Notes: generated by a model not told the origin, from the letters alone. A stretch of DNA of 64,000 nucleotides from JACCTU01 sp963848525 (GCA_963848525.1 CAWKDZ010000005.1:310001-374000), one strand, 5' to 3'. Counted from the first letter of the stretch, positions 51,548 to 60,836 are shown. Numbers and translations are program-made.

Positions 51548-52057
51548 ATGCAGCAGGTCCTCGTACTGAATGCGAGCTACGAGCCGCTGAACGTGACCAC
51601 GCTCAGGCGTGCCCACGTGCTCGTGTTCAAGGGGAAGGCGGAGGTGATCGAAGAGCTCGACCGACCACTCCGCTCGGCCACCACGACCTTCCGGTGGCCA
51701 CACGTGATCCGGCTCGTCCACTACGTTCGCGTCCCGCGCGCGATCCAGCGCAAGATCTCGCGGCGCGCGCTCTTCGCGCGTGACGGTTGGCGCTGCGTCT
51801 ACTGCGGCTCGTCGAACGGCCGGCTGACGCTCGACCACGTCGTCCCGCGCTCGCGCGGCGGCGACTCCGTCTGGGAGAACGTCGTCACGTCGTGCGCGAC
51901 CTGCAACCACAAGAAGGGCAACCGGCTCCTGCACGAGGTGCACATGGAGCTTCGCGTCCACCCGCGGCCGCCGACACCCGTGCTCTTCATCCAGCTCGCG
52001 GCACCGAAGATCCCGGAGCGCTGGCGACCGTACTTACCGGAGCACGCTGCGGCGTAG
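51548..52057 (+). CDS. HNH endonuclease family protein
   Basis: A 169-residue protein common in actinobacteria and cyanobacteria. After an N-terminal beta region (VLVLNASYEPLNVTTLRRA) the HNH/zinc motif spans about residues 80-130: CVYCGSS, LTLDHVVPRSRGG, SCATCNHKKGNR, with both CxxC pairs and the His-Asn-His set intact. It is not linked to a restriction methylase. The role, perhaps repair, is unknown. Short leader or leaderless start. Confidence 0.9.
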   Translation: MQQVLVLNASYEPLNVTTLRRAHVLVFKGKAEVIEELDRPLRSATTTFRWPHVIRLVHYVRVPRAIQRKISRRALFARDGWRCVYCGSSNGRLTLDHVVPRSRGGDSVWENVVTSCATCNHKKGNRLLHEVHMELRVHPRPPTPVLFIQLAAPKIPERWRPYLPEHAAA

Positions 52058-52071
52058 CGCGGGGGCGCCCT

Positions 52072-52569
52072 GTGCACTGGACCTGCAGCCGCTGCGGTCG
52101 CGAGCACGAGGGGCTTCCTCACGACCTGTCGTTCTCCGAGCCCGCGTACTGGGAGGGGCCGCGCAGCGAGGACGACGCGCTCACCGACGATCTCTGCCGC
52201 TGGACGGACGACGCCGGCGAGCCGAGCTTCTTCATCCGCGGCGTCCTCACGATCCCGGTGCTCGACTCGGACGACGACTTCCGCTTCGGCGTCTGGTCGT
52301 CGCTGAGCGCGACGTCGTTCGAGCGCGTGCTCGAGCTCTGGGACGATCCCGCGCGTATGGATGAGCCCGGGTACTTCGGCTGGTTCTCGAACGCGCTGCC
52401 CGGCTACCCGGACACGCTCAACCTGCCGCTCGAGGTCGTCACGCAGGAGCTCGAGTACCGGCCGGAGCTCGTGCTGAGCGACGGCGACCATCCGCTGATC
52501 CGCGAGCAGCGCGAGGGGATCACGACCGACCGCATCCGCGAGCTCGCCGAGCTCACGATGCATCCGTAG
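52072..52569 (+). CDS. DUF2199 domain protein
   Basis: A 165-residue protein that begins with a CxxC knuckle (WTCSRCGREHEGLPHDLSF) and carries the DUF2199 blocks DDLCRWTDDAGEPSFFIRGV, FGVWSSLS, and YFGWFSNALPGYPDTLNLP. Function unknown; it may be an immunity-like or stress protein, as the fold is found in SMI1/KNR4-type contexts, but that is a weak guess. GTG start 14 bases after the HNH stop. Confidence 0.87.
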   Translation: MHWTCSRCGREHEGLPHDLSFSEPAYWEGPRSEDDALTDDLCRWTDDAGEPSFFIRGVLTIPVLDSDDDFRFGVWSSLSATSFERVLELWDDPARMDEPGYFGWFSNALPGYPDTLNLPLEVVTQELEYRPELVLSDGDHPLIREQREGITTDRIRELAELTMHP

Positions 52570-52572
52570 CGG

Positions 52573-53802
52573 CTACCAGTTCCCCTGGCTCGGCGGGAGC
52601 GGCGTCCCCGGCGGATAGAGCAGGTAGACGAGTCCGCCCGTCGAGCTCATCCACGCGTCTTCGAACTGCTCCCGGTCGTACACGCGCTGGACGTCCGCGT
52701 CGGTGAGGGCGGCGGGGTCGTTCGAGACGACGTTTCCGTCGGCCGTGAAGCCGACGATCGTGAGCAGGTGGCCGTTCGTGCTCTTGAAGAGGAAGCCGTC
52801 GAGCTTTCCCGAGCCGAACGAGAGCGAGGCGACGAGAGGGATGCCGGCCTTGATGAACTGCTCGGCCTCGGCGAGCGAGCGCAGCTGCGTGACGGCTCCC
52901 TCGAGCCCGAAGCGCGCGGCGTACGCGATGTTGAACGGCCAGTTGCCCGCGCCCTGGTAGTTGAAGTCGTAGGTGTACCGCGCGGCGTAGTCGACCCACG
53001 GGTCCGGATGGCCCGGGTCGGCGGCGGTCACGTACGCGTAGTCCGCAGCGGTCGGGCCACGGCCCCAGTACGCGAGGATCATCGAGGTCGACGTCGGGCT
53101 GCACCACGCCTCGCCGCCGCCGTCGAACTCGGGGTAGTGCCCGGCGTGGATCTCCTGCGAGTACTCGGGGACGTCCAGCACGATCTCCTCGTCCATCGTC
53201 GTCTCGCTCGGCTCGTACGGCGACGCGTCGTTCGCGGCCACGTTCGAGAGTCGTGTGACGGATGGGCTCGCCGCGCTCCCCGACGCTCGCAGGAGCGTGA
53301 GCCGGAGCTGGTACGCCGGGAGCGCGCGCTTGGGAATGAACGTGTCGATGGCGACGAAGCCGTCCTTGTCGCCCTGCGCAGGCACCGACGTGCGATGGAA
53401 GTCCTCGTCCCCCGACGCCCACCGGCCGAGGACGTACCACTTCGTCTCGCCGCCGTCCGGCGTCCGCGCCCGCAGCTCGACCTGGATCCAGGTGCCGGGC
53501 GGCGTGGAGGCGTTCCACGACGGCACTGCCTGCGCGAACGCGAAGCCCGGCTCGTGCCAGTCCGACGTCCACGTGCCTGTGTCGTACGTGGTCGTCCCGT
53601 ATCCGTGCGGATCGGTGTACGAGAGGCTGCCGAGGCCGCTCGAGGCGAGCGTGAGCGCGCCGCCGGCCGCCGTCGTCCCGGCCTTCGTCCCCGTGGCGAA
53701 CGAGAAGGTCTTCAGCTCGACTGAGTAGGGTGCCTTCGCCGCTGCGGCCGCGCTCGACAACGCGAGCAGCGCCACCAGCGCGACGAGACCCCGGGCGACC
53801 AC
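52573..53802 (-). CDS. secreted C39-like cysteine peptidase
   Basis: A 409-residue exported protein. Signal peptide (residues 1-22), a beta-rich N-terminal domain (about 25-200), then a papain-fold C39-like peptidase (about 208-400). The catalytic Cys is in GEAWCSPTSTSMILAYW, His in NGHLLTIVGFTADG and the Asn/Asp in VVSNDPAAL. The DVPEYSQEIHAGHYP block before the Cys corresponds to the family's Gln-containing oxyanion segment. Secreted members are widespread in Thermoleophilia and Streptomyces. GTG start with TAGCAT six bases upstream. Confidence 0.87.
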   Translation of the reverse strand: MVARGLVALVALLALSSAAAAAKAPYSVELKTFSFATGTKAGTTAAGGALTLASSGLGSLSYTDPHGYGTTTYDTGTWTSDWHEPGFAFAQAVPSWNASTPPGTWIQVELRARTPDGGETKWYVLGRWASGDEDFHRTSVPAQGDKDGFVAIDTFIPKRALPAYQLRLTLLRASGSAASPSVTRLSNVAANDASPYEPSETTMDEEIVLDVPEYSQEIHAGHYPEFDGGGEAWCSPTSTSMILAYWGRGPTAADYAYVTAADPGHPDPWVDYAARYTYDFNYQGAGNWPFNIAYAARFGLEGAVTQLRSLAEAEQFIKAGIPLVASLSFGSGKLDGFLFKSTNGHLLTIVGFTADGNVVSNDPAALTDADVQRVYDREQFEDAWMSSTGGLVYLLYPPGTPLPPSQGNW

Positions 53803-53808
53803 GCCGCG

Positions 53809-53814
53809 ATGCTA
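53809..53814 (-). promoter_or_regulatory. -10 element of the C39 peptidase gene, leaderless type
   Basis: TAGCAT on the minus strand, exactly six bases before the GTG at 53802; it overlaps the stop of the small VOC-like gene. Confidence 0.55.
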
Positions 53815-54021
53815 CGCGCGCGCGGCCGGTTCCTCAACTCGGCCCTCGACGACCTCGAGCAGGGCCGGGCCGGTCCGGAAGAGGGCGCTCCGCGCCTCGC
53901 CGCCGCCGTCCCAGGCCTGCACCTGCTCGAAGCCCAGCCGCTCGTAGGAGGCGACGGTCTCGTCGAAGCTGTCGACGCGCTGGACGTAGCGGGCGGCGAG
54001 ATCGGCGAGCAGCTCGTGCAT
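53812..54021 (-). CDS. small VOC-like half-domain protein or fragment
   Basis: A 69-residue product that matches only the first half of a VOC fold (QRVDSFDETVASYERLGFE, then SALFRTGPALLEVVEG). The second beta-alpha-beta3 module is absent. It may be a truncated gene or a dimerising half-unit. A TAATAT sequence lies nine bases before the ATG. It is divergent from argC. Confidence 0.45.
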   Translation of the reverse strand: MHELLADLAARYVQRVDSFDETVASYERLGFEQVQAWDGGGEARSALFRTGPALLEVVEGRVEEPAARA

Positions 54022-54029
54022 ACCGCTCG

Positions 54030-54056
54030 CATATTACCACGCTTCTGGCATACTAC
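54030..54056 (+). promoter_or_regulatory. argC promoter with a direct repeat
   Basis: CATACT (54049-54054) lies exactly six bases before the argC ATG. A copy of the surrounding octamer, CATATTAC, is at 54030-54037, 19 bases upstream of CATACTAC (54049-54056). ArgR is encoded in the operon, so the repeat could be its operator; this is an inference. Confidence 0.4.
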
Positions 54057-54060
54057 GCAG

Positions 54061-55037
54061 ATGCCGACCGCCGCGATCCTCGGTGCCTCCGGGTACGCGG
54101 GCCAGGAGACGCTCGACCGCGTGCTCGCGCACCCGGAGCTCGAACTGGTCGCGCTCGGCTCCGACTCGCTCGCGTCGCGGCCGGCGTCGGCGCTCGACGT
54201 CCGGCTGAACGGCGCCCTGCCGGCGTTCGTGCCCAACGACGAGGCGCTCGCCGCCGGAGCGGACGTCGTCTTCCTCTGCCTCGGGCACGAGCAGGCGGCG
54301 GGACTCGAGCCTCCGGGCGAAGCGGTCGTGGTCGACCTCTCGGGCGCCCACCGGCTGCGGGACGCCTCGCTCTATCCGGCGTGGTACGGGTTCGAGCATC
54401 CGCGGCCAGGCGACCTCGGCGAGTGGAGCTACGCCGTGCCCGAGCTCGGACCGCCGTCGGGCCGCCTCGTCGCGAACCCTGGCTGCTACGCGACGGCGAC
54501 CCTGCTCGCGCTGGCGCCGATCGCCGACCTGGTCGAGCCGTCCTCGGTCGTCGTCGACGCCAAGTCCGGCGTCTCGGGCGCGGGTCGCGCGCTGAAGACG
54601 GCGTCGCACGCCGGGTTCGTGCTCGAGAACGTGTCGCCCTACCGCGTCGGCACGCACCAGCACGCCCCGAGCTCGAGCAGGCCCTCGGCTTCCCGGTCTG
54701 CTTCGTACCGCACCTCCTGCCCGTGCGCCGCGGGCTGCTCGTCACCTGCTACGCGAACACCGCCGGCGACGTGCGTGGGCGGCTCGAGGACGCGTACGCG
54801 GGGTCGGACGTGGTGCGTGTCCTCGCGGACGGCGTCGCGCCCGAGCTCGCCCGCGTCCAGGGGGGCGACAGCGCCGAGCTCGGCGTCTTCGAGGACCGCG
54901 CCACCGGGAAGACGATCGTCGTCTGCGCGCTCGACAACCTCGGCAAGGGCGCCGCAGGCCAGGCCGTGCAGAACGCGAACCTCGCGCTCGGGCTCGACGA
55001 GACCGCCGGGCTGCGGCTCCACGGGGTGCTCGTGTGA
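54061..55037 (+). CDS. argC: N-acetyl-gamma-glutamyl-phosphate reductase, one apparent frameshift
   Basis: Third enzyme of arginine biosynthesis, reducing N-acetylglutamyl phosphate with NADPH. The first part reads ILGASGYAGQETLDRVLAHP (NADP loop), FLCLGHEQAAGLEP and NPGCYATATLLAL with the catalytic Cys; then, at the CCCC run 54665-54668, the frame changes. Restoring one C gives HQHAPELEQALGFPVCFVPH and the normal C-terminus. Both halves are well conserved and the downstream arg genes are intact, so a sequencing deletion is more likely than gene loss. Stop overlaps argJ. Confidence 0.92.
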
Positions 55038-56188
55038 GCGTCACGGCGGCCAAGGGGTTCGTCGCGAGCGGCGTGCACTGCGGCCTCCGGCGCAGCAGCC
55101 GCGACCTCGCGCTCGTCCGCTCGACGGAACGCGCGACGGGTGCCGGCATGTTCACGGTCAACCGGCTCCAGGCAGCCCCGGTCGTCGTCTCCAAGCGCCA
55201 CCTAGAGCTCGCCCAGCCGCAGGCGGTGGTCGCGAACGCCGGCAACGCCAACGCCGCCACCGGCGCACCCGGCGAGCGCGACGCAGAGGCGACCGCCGCG
55301 AAGACGGCGCAGCTGCTCGGGCTCGCCGAGGAGGAGGTGCTCGTGCTCTCGACCGGCGTGATCGGCGTGCCGCTGCCGCTCGAGCCGCTGCTCGCGGGCC
55401 TCGACGGCGCGGCGGCCGCGCTCACGGCGGACGGCGGCACTGACGCGGCCGAGGCGATCCTGACGACGGACACGCGCACGAAGCAGGCCGTCGTGCGGGG
55501 TCCGGGCTTCACCGTCGGCGGGATGGCGAAGGGGTCGGGGATGATCCATCCCAACCTCGCCACGATGCTCGCGGTCGTCACGACCGACTACGCGCTCGAG
55601 CCGGGCGAGGCGCTCGACTTCCTCCGGCCGGCCGTCGAGCGCAGCTTCAACGCGATCTCGGTCGACGGCGAGTGCTCGACGAACGACGCAGTGCTCCTGC
55701 TTGCGAACGGCGCCGCGGGCGCGCCGCTCGACGACGATGCGTTCGCCTCCGCGCTCGACGAGGTCTGCTCCGACCTTGCCGCCCAGATCGTCGCCGACGG
55801 CGAGGGTGCGACCGTCGTCGCGGAGATCGGCGTCACGGGCGCCGCCACGGCCGACGAGGCGAAGGCGATCGCGCGTCGGATCGCGACCTCGCCGCTCGTG
55901 AAGACGGCGCTGCACGGGCGCGACGCGAACTGGGGCCGGATCCTCGCCGCTGCGGGCTCGGCGCCCTACAACGGCGGCTACGCGCGCCTCGACCCGGACC
56001 GCGTCACGCTCGACTTCGACGGCGTGCGCGTGCTCGAGCACGGAACGCCGCGCGGCGTCGAGCCGGAGCTCGCCGGCGACACGGTCACCGTTGTGCTCGA
56101 CCTCGGTCTCGGCGCCGGGACGGCGACGTACCTGACGAGCGACCTGTCGTCGGAGTACGTGCGCATCAACGCGGAGTACCGCTCTTGA
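55034..56188 (+). CDS. argJ: glutamate N-acetyltransferase / ornithine acetyltransferase
   Basis: Bifunctional enzyme of the cyclic arginine pathway: it moves the acetyl group from N-acetylornithine to glutamate and can also use acetyl-CoA. The 384 residues include the autocleavage site KGSGMIHPNLATMLAVV, whose Thr becomes the nucleophile, GLRRSSRDLALV near the start and the C-terminal RDANWGRILAAAGSA. GTG start in a GTGA overlap with argC. Presence of argJ means no separate argE is needed. Confidence 0.96.
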   Translation: MSVTAAKGFVASGVHCGLRRSSRDLALVRSTERATGAGMFTVNRLQAAPVVVSKRHLELAQPQAVVANAGNANAATGAPGERDAEATAAKTAQLLGLAEEEVLVLSTGVIGVPLPLEPLLAGLDGAAAALTADGGTDAAEAILTTDTRTKQAVVRGPGFTVGGMAKGSGMIHPNLATMLAVVTTDYALEPGEALDFLRPAVERSFNAISVDGECSTNDAVLLLANGAAGAPLDDDAFASALDEVCSDLAAQIVADGEGATVVAEIGVTGAATADEAKAIARRIATSPLVKTALHGRDANWGRILAAAGSAPYNGGYARLDPDRVTLDFDGVRVLEHGTPRGVEPELAGDTVTVVLDLGLGAGTATYLTSDLSSEYVRINAEYRS

Positions 56189-56847
56189 GGGTTCTGGTCA
56201 AAGTCGGTGGTGCGGTCGCGGCGGAGGGCGCCGCGACGATCCTCGAGCTCGCGGAGGCACACGAGGTCTGCGTCGTGCACGGGGCGGGGCCGCAGATCTC
56301 GGCGCAGATGGAGCGCTTCGGGCTGCGCGTCGAGTTCGTCGACGGCCGGCGCGTGACGAGCGGCGCGGCGCTCGTGCTCGTGCGCCGCGCGCTTGCCGGG
56401 GTGAACGCCGACCTCTGCGAGGCGATCGGCCCCCGCGCAGTCGGCCTGCTCGGCGACGAGATCGGGCTGCGCGCCGAGCCAGTGCCTGCCCTCGGCCACG
56501 TCGGCGACCCGCTGCCGTCGTGGCCGCCCGCGGTCGAGACCGCGCTCGCCCGGGGCCTGATCCCCGTCGTCGCGCCGATCGCGGCTGGCCCGCTGAACGT
56601 GAACGCCGACGAGGCAGCGGCCGCGCTCGCGGTCGGGATCCACGCCGACCGCATCCTGTTCGTGACCGACGTGCCGGGCGTGCTGCTCGGCGGCGCCGTC
56701 GCCGGCACGCTCGCGGCGCACGACGCCGACGCGCTGCTCGACTCAGGCGAGCTCGAGGGCGGGATCGTCCCCAAGGTGCGCGCCGCAGTTCTTGCCGCGC
56801 GGGGTGGGCTGCGCGCGGAAATCGGTGCCACGGCGGTGGTCGCGTGA
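56185..56847 (+). CDS. argB: acetylglutamate kinase (short form)
   Basis: Phosphorylates N-acetylglutamate. The 220-residue product has the amino-acid-kinase motifs VLVKVGGAVA at the start, VVHGAGPQISAQMERFGL (substrate loop), RVTSGAALVLVRRALAG, NVNADEAAAALAVGIHADRI and FVTDVPGVL. It is shorter than usual members (about 260-300 residues) and lacks the N-terminal helix that builds the arginine-inhibited hexamer, so feedback inhibition is less likely. TTG start in a TTGA overlap with argJ. Confidence 0.93.
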   Translation: MRVLVKVGGAVAAEGAATILELAEAHEVCVVHGAGPQISAQMERFGLRVEFVDGRRVTSGAALVLVRRALAGVNADLCEAIGPRAVGLLGDEIGLRAEPVPALGHVGDPLPSWPPAVETALARGLIPVVAPIAAGPLNVNADEAAAALAVGIHADRILFVTDVPGVLLGGAVAGTLAAHDADALLDSGELEGGIVPKVRAAVLAARGGLRAEIGATAVVA

Positions 56848-57953
56848 CGCTCGTGGTTCAGAGCCACAAAGTCCTTCCGACCTACGCGCGGCAGGACGTC
56901 ACCTTCGTCGCGGGCGAGGGAGCCTGGCTGGTCGACGCGGACGGGCGGCGCTACCTCGACTTCCTCGGCGGGATCGCCGTCGTCGGGCTCGGGCACCTGC
57001 ACCCTGCGCCGCTCGCCGCCGCGCACGAGCAGCTCGACCGCCTCTGGCACGTGTCCAACCTGTACTGGACCGAGCCGATGGCCGAGCTCTCCGAGCGGCT
57101 GTCTGCGCGGCTCGGCGGCGGCCAGGCGTTCTTCTGCAACTCGGGCGCCGAGGCGATCGAGGCCGCGCTCAAGTACGCACGCAAGGCGACCGGCAAGCCG
57201 GGCGTCGTTGCGCTCGAAGGCTCGTTCCACGGCCGCACGACCGGAGCGCTCTCGGTCACCGGGCAGCCAGCGAAGCGCGCGGCGTTCGAGCCGCTCCTGC
57301 CCGCGGTCGTGTTCGCCGCGCCGAACGACGCCGGCTCGCTCGCCGCCGCCGTCGGCGAAGCCACCGGCTGCATCCTGCTCGAGCCGATCCTCGGCGAGGG
57401 CGGCGTCGTCCCCCTCGACGCAGAGTTCGTCGCCGCAGCGCGCGAGCTCGCGGACGAGGCCGGGGCGCTGCTCGTGTTCGACGAGGTGCAGACGGGCGTC
57501 GGCCGCACGGGCACGTTCTTCGCGTTCGAGCAGCTCGGCGTCCGCCCCGATGCGGTCACGCTCGCGAAGGGACTGGCCAACGGCCTGCCGATCGGCTGCC
57601 TGCTCGTCGCCGACGGGTCCGCCGGCGCGTTCGAGCCGGGTGACCACGCGAGCACGTTCGGCGGCAACCCGGTGGCGTGCGCGGCCGGCGTCGCCGTCTG
57701 TGACGCGATCACAGACGAACTGCTCGCGAACGTGCGCAGCGCGAGCGCGGCGATTCGCCTCCGCCTGCGGGGCGTACGCGGGCGCGGCCTGCTCCTCGCG
57801 GTCGAGACGGACGTAACCGTCGAGCAGTGCCTCGAGCGTGGACTGGTCGTAGGCACCGCCGGCAAGGGGGCGCTTCGGCTCACGCCGCCGCTCACGCTCA
57901 CGCCCGAGGAGCTCGACCAAGGTCTTTCGATCCTGGAGGACCTACTGACATGA
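56844..57953 (+). CDS. argD: acetylornithine aminotransferase
   Basis: PLP class III aminotransferase that makes N-acetylornithine from the semialdehyde. The 369 residues show LVDADGRRYLDFLGGIAVV, FFCNSGAEAIEAALKYAR, the PLP-binding LLVFDEVQTGVGRTGTFF and the lysine of VTLAKGLANGLPIG. A late GKGALRLTPPLTLTPEEL is typical. GTG start overlapping the argB stop. The stop overlaps the argR start, so repressor and enzyme are co-translated. Confidence 0.95.
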   Translation: MTLVVQSHKVLPTYARQDVTFVAGEGAWLVDADGRRYLDFLGGIAVVGLGHLHPAPLAAAHEQLDRLWHVSNLYWTEPMAELSERLSARLGGGQAFFCNSGAEAIEAALKYARKATGKPGVVALEGSFHGRTTGALSVTGQPAKRAAFEPLLPAVVFAAPNDAGSLAAAVGEATGCILLEPILGEGGVVPLDAEFVAAARELADEAGALLVFDEVQTGVGRTGTFFAFEQLGVRPDAVTLAKGLANGLPIGCLLVADGSAGAFEPGDHASTFGGNPVACAAGVAVCDAITDELLANVRSASAAIRLRLRGVRGRGLLLAVETDVTVEQCLERGLVVGTAGKGALRLTPPLTLTPEELDQGLSILEDLLT

Positions 57954-58411
57954 GCAAGTTCGACCGGCAGGGCGCAATCCTGCGCCTCGTCAAGGAGCAG
58001 AAGCTCGCGACGCAGGAGGAGCTCGCGGAGGCGCTGCGCGAGCAGGGCTTCGACGCGGTGCAGACGACGGTCTCGCGCGACATTGCGCAGCTCGGGCTCG
58101 TCAAGGTGCGCGACGAGAACGGTCGGCTCGTCTACGGGCTTCCGGGTGCGGCCGACCTCGACAGGCTCGACGAGCTGACCTCGGCGCTGCGGCGGTTCGC
58201 GCTCGCGCTCGTTCCGACCGGCAACCTGCTCGTCGTCCAGACGCCGCCCGGGCACGCCAACGCGCTCGCGCGCGTGCTCGACGCTGCGGCGCTCGGCGAC
58301 GTCGCGGGCACGGTCGCAGGCGACGACACGATCTTCCTCGCGGCGCGCGAAGGCGTCACGGGCGCAGAGCTGGCGGAGCAACTCAGGCATCACCTGGAAG
58401 GAGAGACATGA
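57950..58411 (+). CDS. argR: arginine repressor
   Basis: Hexameric repressor that binds ARG boxes when arginine is present. The 153-residue product has an N-terminal winged helix (QEELAEALREQGFDAVQTTV, then SRDIAQLGLVKV) and a C-terminal oligomerisation domain with the arginine-binding block VVQTPPGHANALARVLDAA and VAGTVAGDDTIFLAA. It lies inside the operon it is expected to control, between argD and argG, a common actinobacterial order. ATG start in an ATGA overlap. Confidence 0.96.
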   Translation: MSKFDRQGAILRLVKEQKLATQEELAEALREQGFDAVQTTVSRDIAQLGLVKVRDENGRLVYGLPGAADLDRLDELTSALRRFALALVPTGNLLVVQTPPGHANALARVLDAAALGDVAGTVAGDDTIFLAAREGVTGAELAEQLRHHLEGET

Positions 58412-59613
58412 GCGGGACCGCTGTGCTCGCCTACTCGGGCGGGCTCGACACGAGCTGCGCGATCGCGTGGCTGAAGGAGGACTACGGGTTCGACGAGGTC
58501 GTCGCCGTGCTCGTCGACGTCGGCCAGGATGCCGACTTCGAGCCGGCGATCGCGCGTGGTTACGCGGCAGGGGCGAGCGAGGTCGAGCTCGTCGACCGGA
58601 AGCGCGAGTTTGCGACGGAGCAGGTCGCGCGCGCGCTGCTCACGAACGCGCTCTACGAGGGGCGCTACCCGCTCGTCTCCGCGCTCTCGCGCCCGGTGAT
58701 CGCGGAGGCGGTCGCCGAGCTCGCGCTCGAGCTCGACGCCGAGGCCGTCGTGCACGGATGCACGGGCAAGGGCAACGACCAGCTGCGCTTCGAGCTCGCG
58801 TTCAAGGCGAAGTACCCCGGCGTGCGCGTGATCGCGCCGCTGCGGGACCACGTCTGGACGCGCGACGAGGAGATCGAGTACGCGGAGCAGCGCGGCATCC
58901 CGGTGGAGGCGAAGGCGGAGAAGCCCTACTCGATCGACGACAACCTCTTCGGCCGCGCGATCGAGGCCGGCGCGCTCGAAGATCCCTGGGCGGCTCCGCC
59001 CGAGGACGCGTTCCTGCTCACCGCGTCGCCCGCGTCGGCGCCGCCGCCCGTCGACGTCGTCGTCGGGTTCGAGGAAGGGCTTCCGGTCTCGCTCGACGGC
59101 GACGAGCTCGAGCTGCACGAGTTGATCGCCGACCTCAACCGGCGAGCTGGTGCGTACGGGATCGGGCGGATCGACATGATCGAGAACCGCGCGGTGGGCA
59201 TCAAGAGCCGCGAGCTCTACGAAGCGCCCGCGGCGATCGCGCTGATCGAGGCGCACCGCGCGCTCGAGGACCTCGTGCTGACGAAGGCCGAGCTGATCGC
59301 GAAGCGTGAGCTCGAGCCGAAGTGGGCGAAGCTGGTCTACGACGGGCTCTGGTTCAGCCCCGTGCGCCGCGCCTACGACGCCTTCGTCGACGCGACGCAG
59401 AGCCTCGTCACCGGCGAAGTGCGACTCTCGCTCCAGGCCGGTACACCGGTCGTCACCGGGCGTCGCTCCGAGCACGCGCTCTACGCGGAGACGCTGGCGT
59501 CCTACGGGACGGGCGAGACGTTCCCGCACGAGGCGTCCGAGGGCTTCATCCGGATCGCCGCGCTCGAGGTGGAGCTCGCCGCCGCGCGGGAGCGTAAGCT
59601 CACGCCCGCATGA
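58408..59613 (+). CDS. argG: argininosuccinate synthase
   Basis: Joins citrulline and aspartate with ATP. The 401 residues begin with the ATP pyrophosphatase loop VLAYSGGLDTSCAIAWL and contain GCTGKGNDQLRFELAFKA, DDNLFGRAIEAGALEDPW and DMIENRAVGIKSRELYEAP, all family signatures. Its ATG overlaps the argR stop and its own stop overlaps argH. No argF (ornithine carbamoyltransferase) is in the operon, so citrulline must come from a gene elsewhere. Confidence 0.97.
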   Translation: MSGTAVLAYSGGLDTSCAIAWLKEDYGFDEVVAVLVDVGQDADFEPAIARGYAAGASEVELVDRKREFATEQVARALLTNALYEGRYPLVSALSRPVIAEAVAELALELDAEAVVHGCTGKGNDQLRFELAFKAKYPGVRVIAPLRDHVWTRDEEIEYAEQRGIPVEAKAEKPYSIDDNLFGRAIEAGALEDPWAAPPEDAFLLTASPASAPPPVDVVVGFEEGLPVSLDGDELELHELIADLNRRAGAYGIGRIDMIENRAVGIKSRELYEAPAAIALIEAHRALEDLVLTKAELIAKRELEPKWAKLVYDGLWFSPVRRAYDAFVDATQSLVTGEVRLSLQAGTPVVTGRRSEHALYAETLASYGTGETFPHEASEGFIRIAALEVELAAARERKLTPA

Positions 59614-60821
59614 CTCTCTGGTCGGGCCGGGTCGAGGCCGAGCTTGCTCCCGAGGTCGAGCAGCTCCTGCGTTCGCATGACGCCGAGCTCTTCTACTACG
59701 ACGTCGAAGGGACGCGGCTCCATGCCCGCCGTCTCGCGGCGGGCGGCATCCTCACGGACGAGGAGCTGCTCGAGGTGGAGCGGCAGCTCGACGGGCTCTC
59801 CTGGGAGCTCGGCCACGAGGACGTCCACACCGCGATCGAGGCCGGGCTCGGCGAGCTCGGCCGCAAGATCCACGCCGGGCGTTCGCGCAACGACCAGGTC
59901 GCGACAGCGCTTCGCCTCTACGTCGTCGACGCCTGCGCCGAGGCGATCGAGGCGATCGAGCGCTTCGCGCTCACGGTCCTCGACCGCGCCGACGACGAGG
60001 CGGAGACGCCGATGCCGGGGTACACGCACCTCCAGCGCGCCCAGCCGGTAACCGTCGGCCATCACCTGCTCGCGTGGGTGGAGATGCTTGAGCGCGACCG
60101 GGCCCGCTTCCGGTTTGCGCGCGAGCAGGCCACGCCGCTGCCGCTCGGAGCCGGTGCAGTCGCCGGCTCGACGCTCGACCTGCCGGCGCCGGCCGGCGAG
60201 ACGATGCGCAACTCGCTCGACGCGGTCGCCGACCGCGACTTCGCGCTCGACTATCTGTACGCCTGCGCGGTGCTGGCCTCGCACCTGTCGCGGATCGGCG
60301 AGGAGCTCGTGCTCTGGTCGTCGAGCGAGTTCGCGTTTGCGCGGCTGCCCGAGCGGGCCGCGACGGGCTCGTCGGCGATGCCGCACAAGCTGAACCCCGA
60401 CGTCGCCGAGCTCGTTCGCGGCAAGGCGGGGACGGCGCTCGGGCGGCTCGCCGGGCTGCTCGCGGTCGTCAAGGGACTGCCGCTCGCGTACAACCGCGAC
60501 CTCCAGGAGGACAAGGCGCCGGTGTTCGAGGCGCGGCGAGACGTGCGGCTCAGCCTCGGCGCGCTCGCGGTGCTCGTGGCCGAGCTCGCCTTCGACCGCG
60601 GCCGCCTCGCCGCCGCGTGCGCGGACCCGCTGCTGCTCGCGACCGACGCGGCCGAGGAGCTCGTGCGCGAGGGCGTGCCCTTCCGCGAGGCGCACGAGCG
60701 CGTCGCCGAGGAGGTTCGCGCGGGGACGTTCGAGCCACCGGACGCGGTGCGGGTGCGCGCTGCGCCGGGACCGGGCGGCGTAGCGGCGGCGCTGGAAGAC
60801 GCGCGCCGCCGCTTCGCCTGA
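59610..60821 (+). CDS. argH: argininosuccinate lyase
   Basis: Splits argininosuccinate into arginine and fumarate. The 403 residues belong to the fumarase/aspartase superfamily: GRKIHAGRSRNDQVATALRL, TPMPGYTHLQRAQPVTVGHH (with the catalytic His region) and the signature loop GSSAMPHKLNPDVAEL with the catalytic Ser. It is shorter than typical ArgH (about 460) at both ends: it begins directly at LWSGRVEAELAPEV, and the C-terminal domain is compact. Last gene of the operon. Confidence 0.96.
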   Translation: MTLWSGRVEAELAPEVEQLLRSHDAELFYYDVEGTRLHARRLAAGGILTDEELLEVERQLDGLSWELGHEDVHTAIEAGLGELGRKIHAGRSRNDQVATALRLYVVDACAEAIEAIERFALTVLDRADDEAETPMPGYTHLQRAQPVTVGHHLLAWVEMLERDRARFRFAREQATPLPLGAGAVAGSTLDLPAPAGETMRNSLDAVADRDFALDYLYACAVLASHLSRIGEELVLWSSSEFAFARLPERAATGSSAMPHKLNPDVAELVRGKAGTALGRLAGLLAVVKGLPLAYNRDLQEDKAPVFEARRDVRLSLGALAVLVAELAFDRGRLAAACADPLLLATDAAEELVREGVPFREAHERVAEEVRAGTFEPPDAVRVRAAPGPGGVAAALEDARRRFA

Positions 60822-60836
60822 ACTAGCTGCGCTTCG

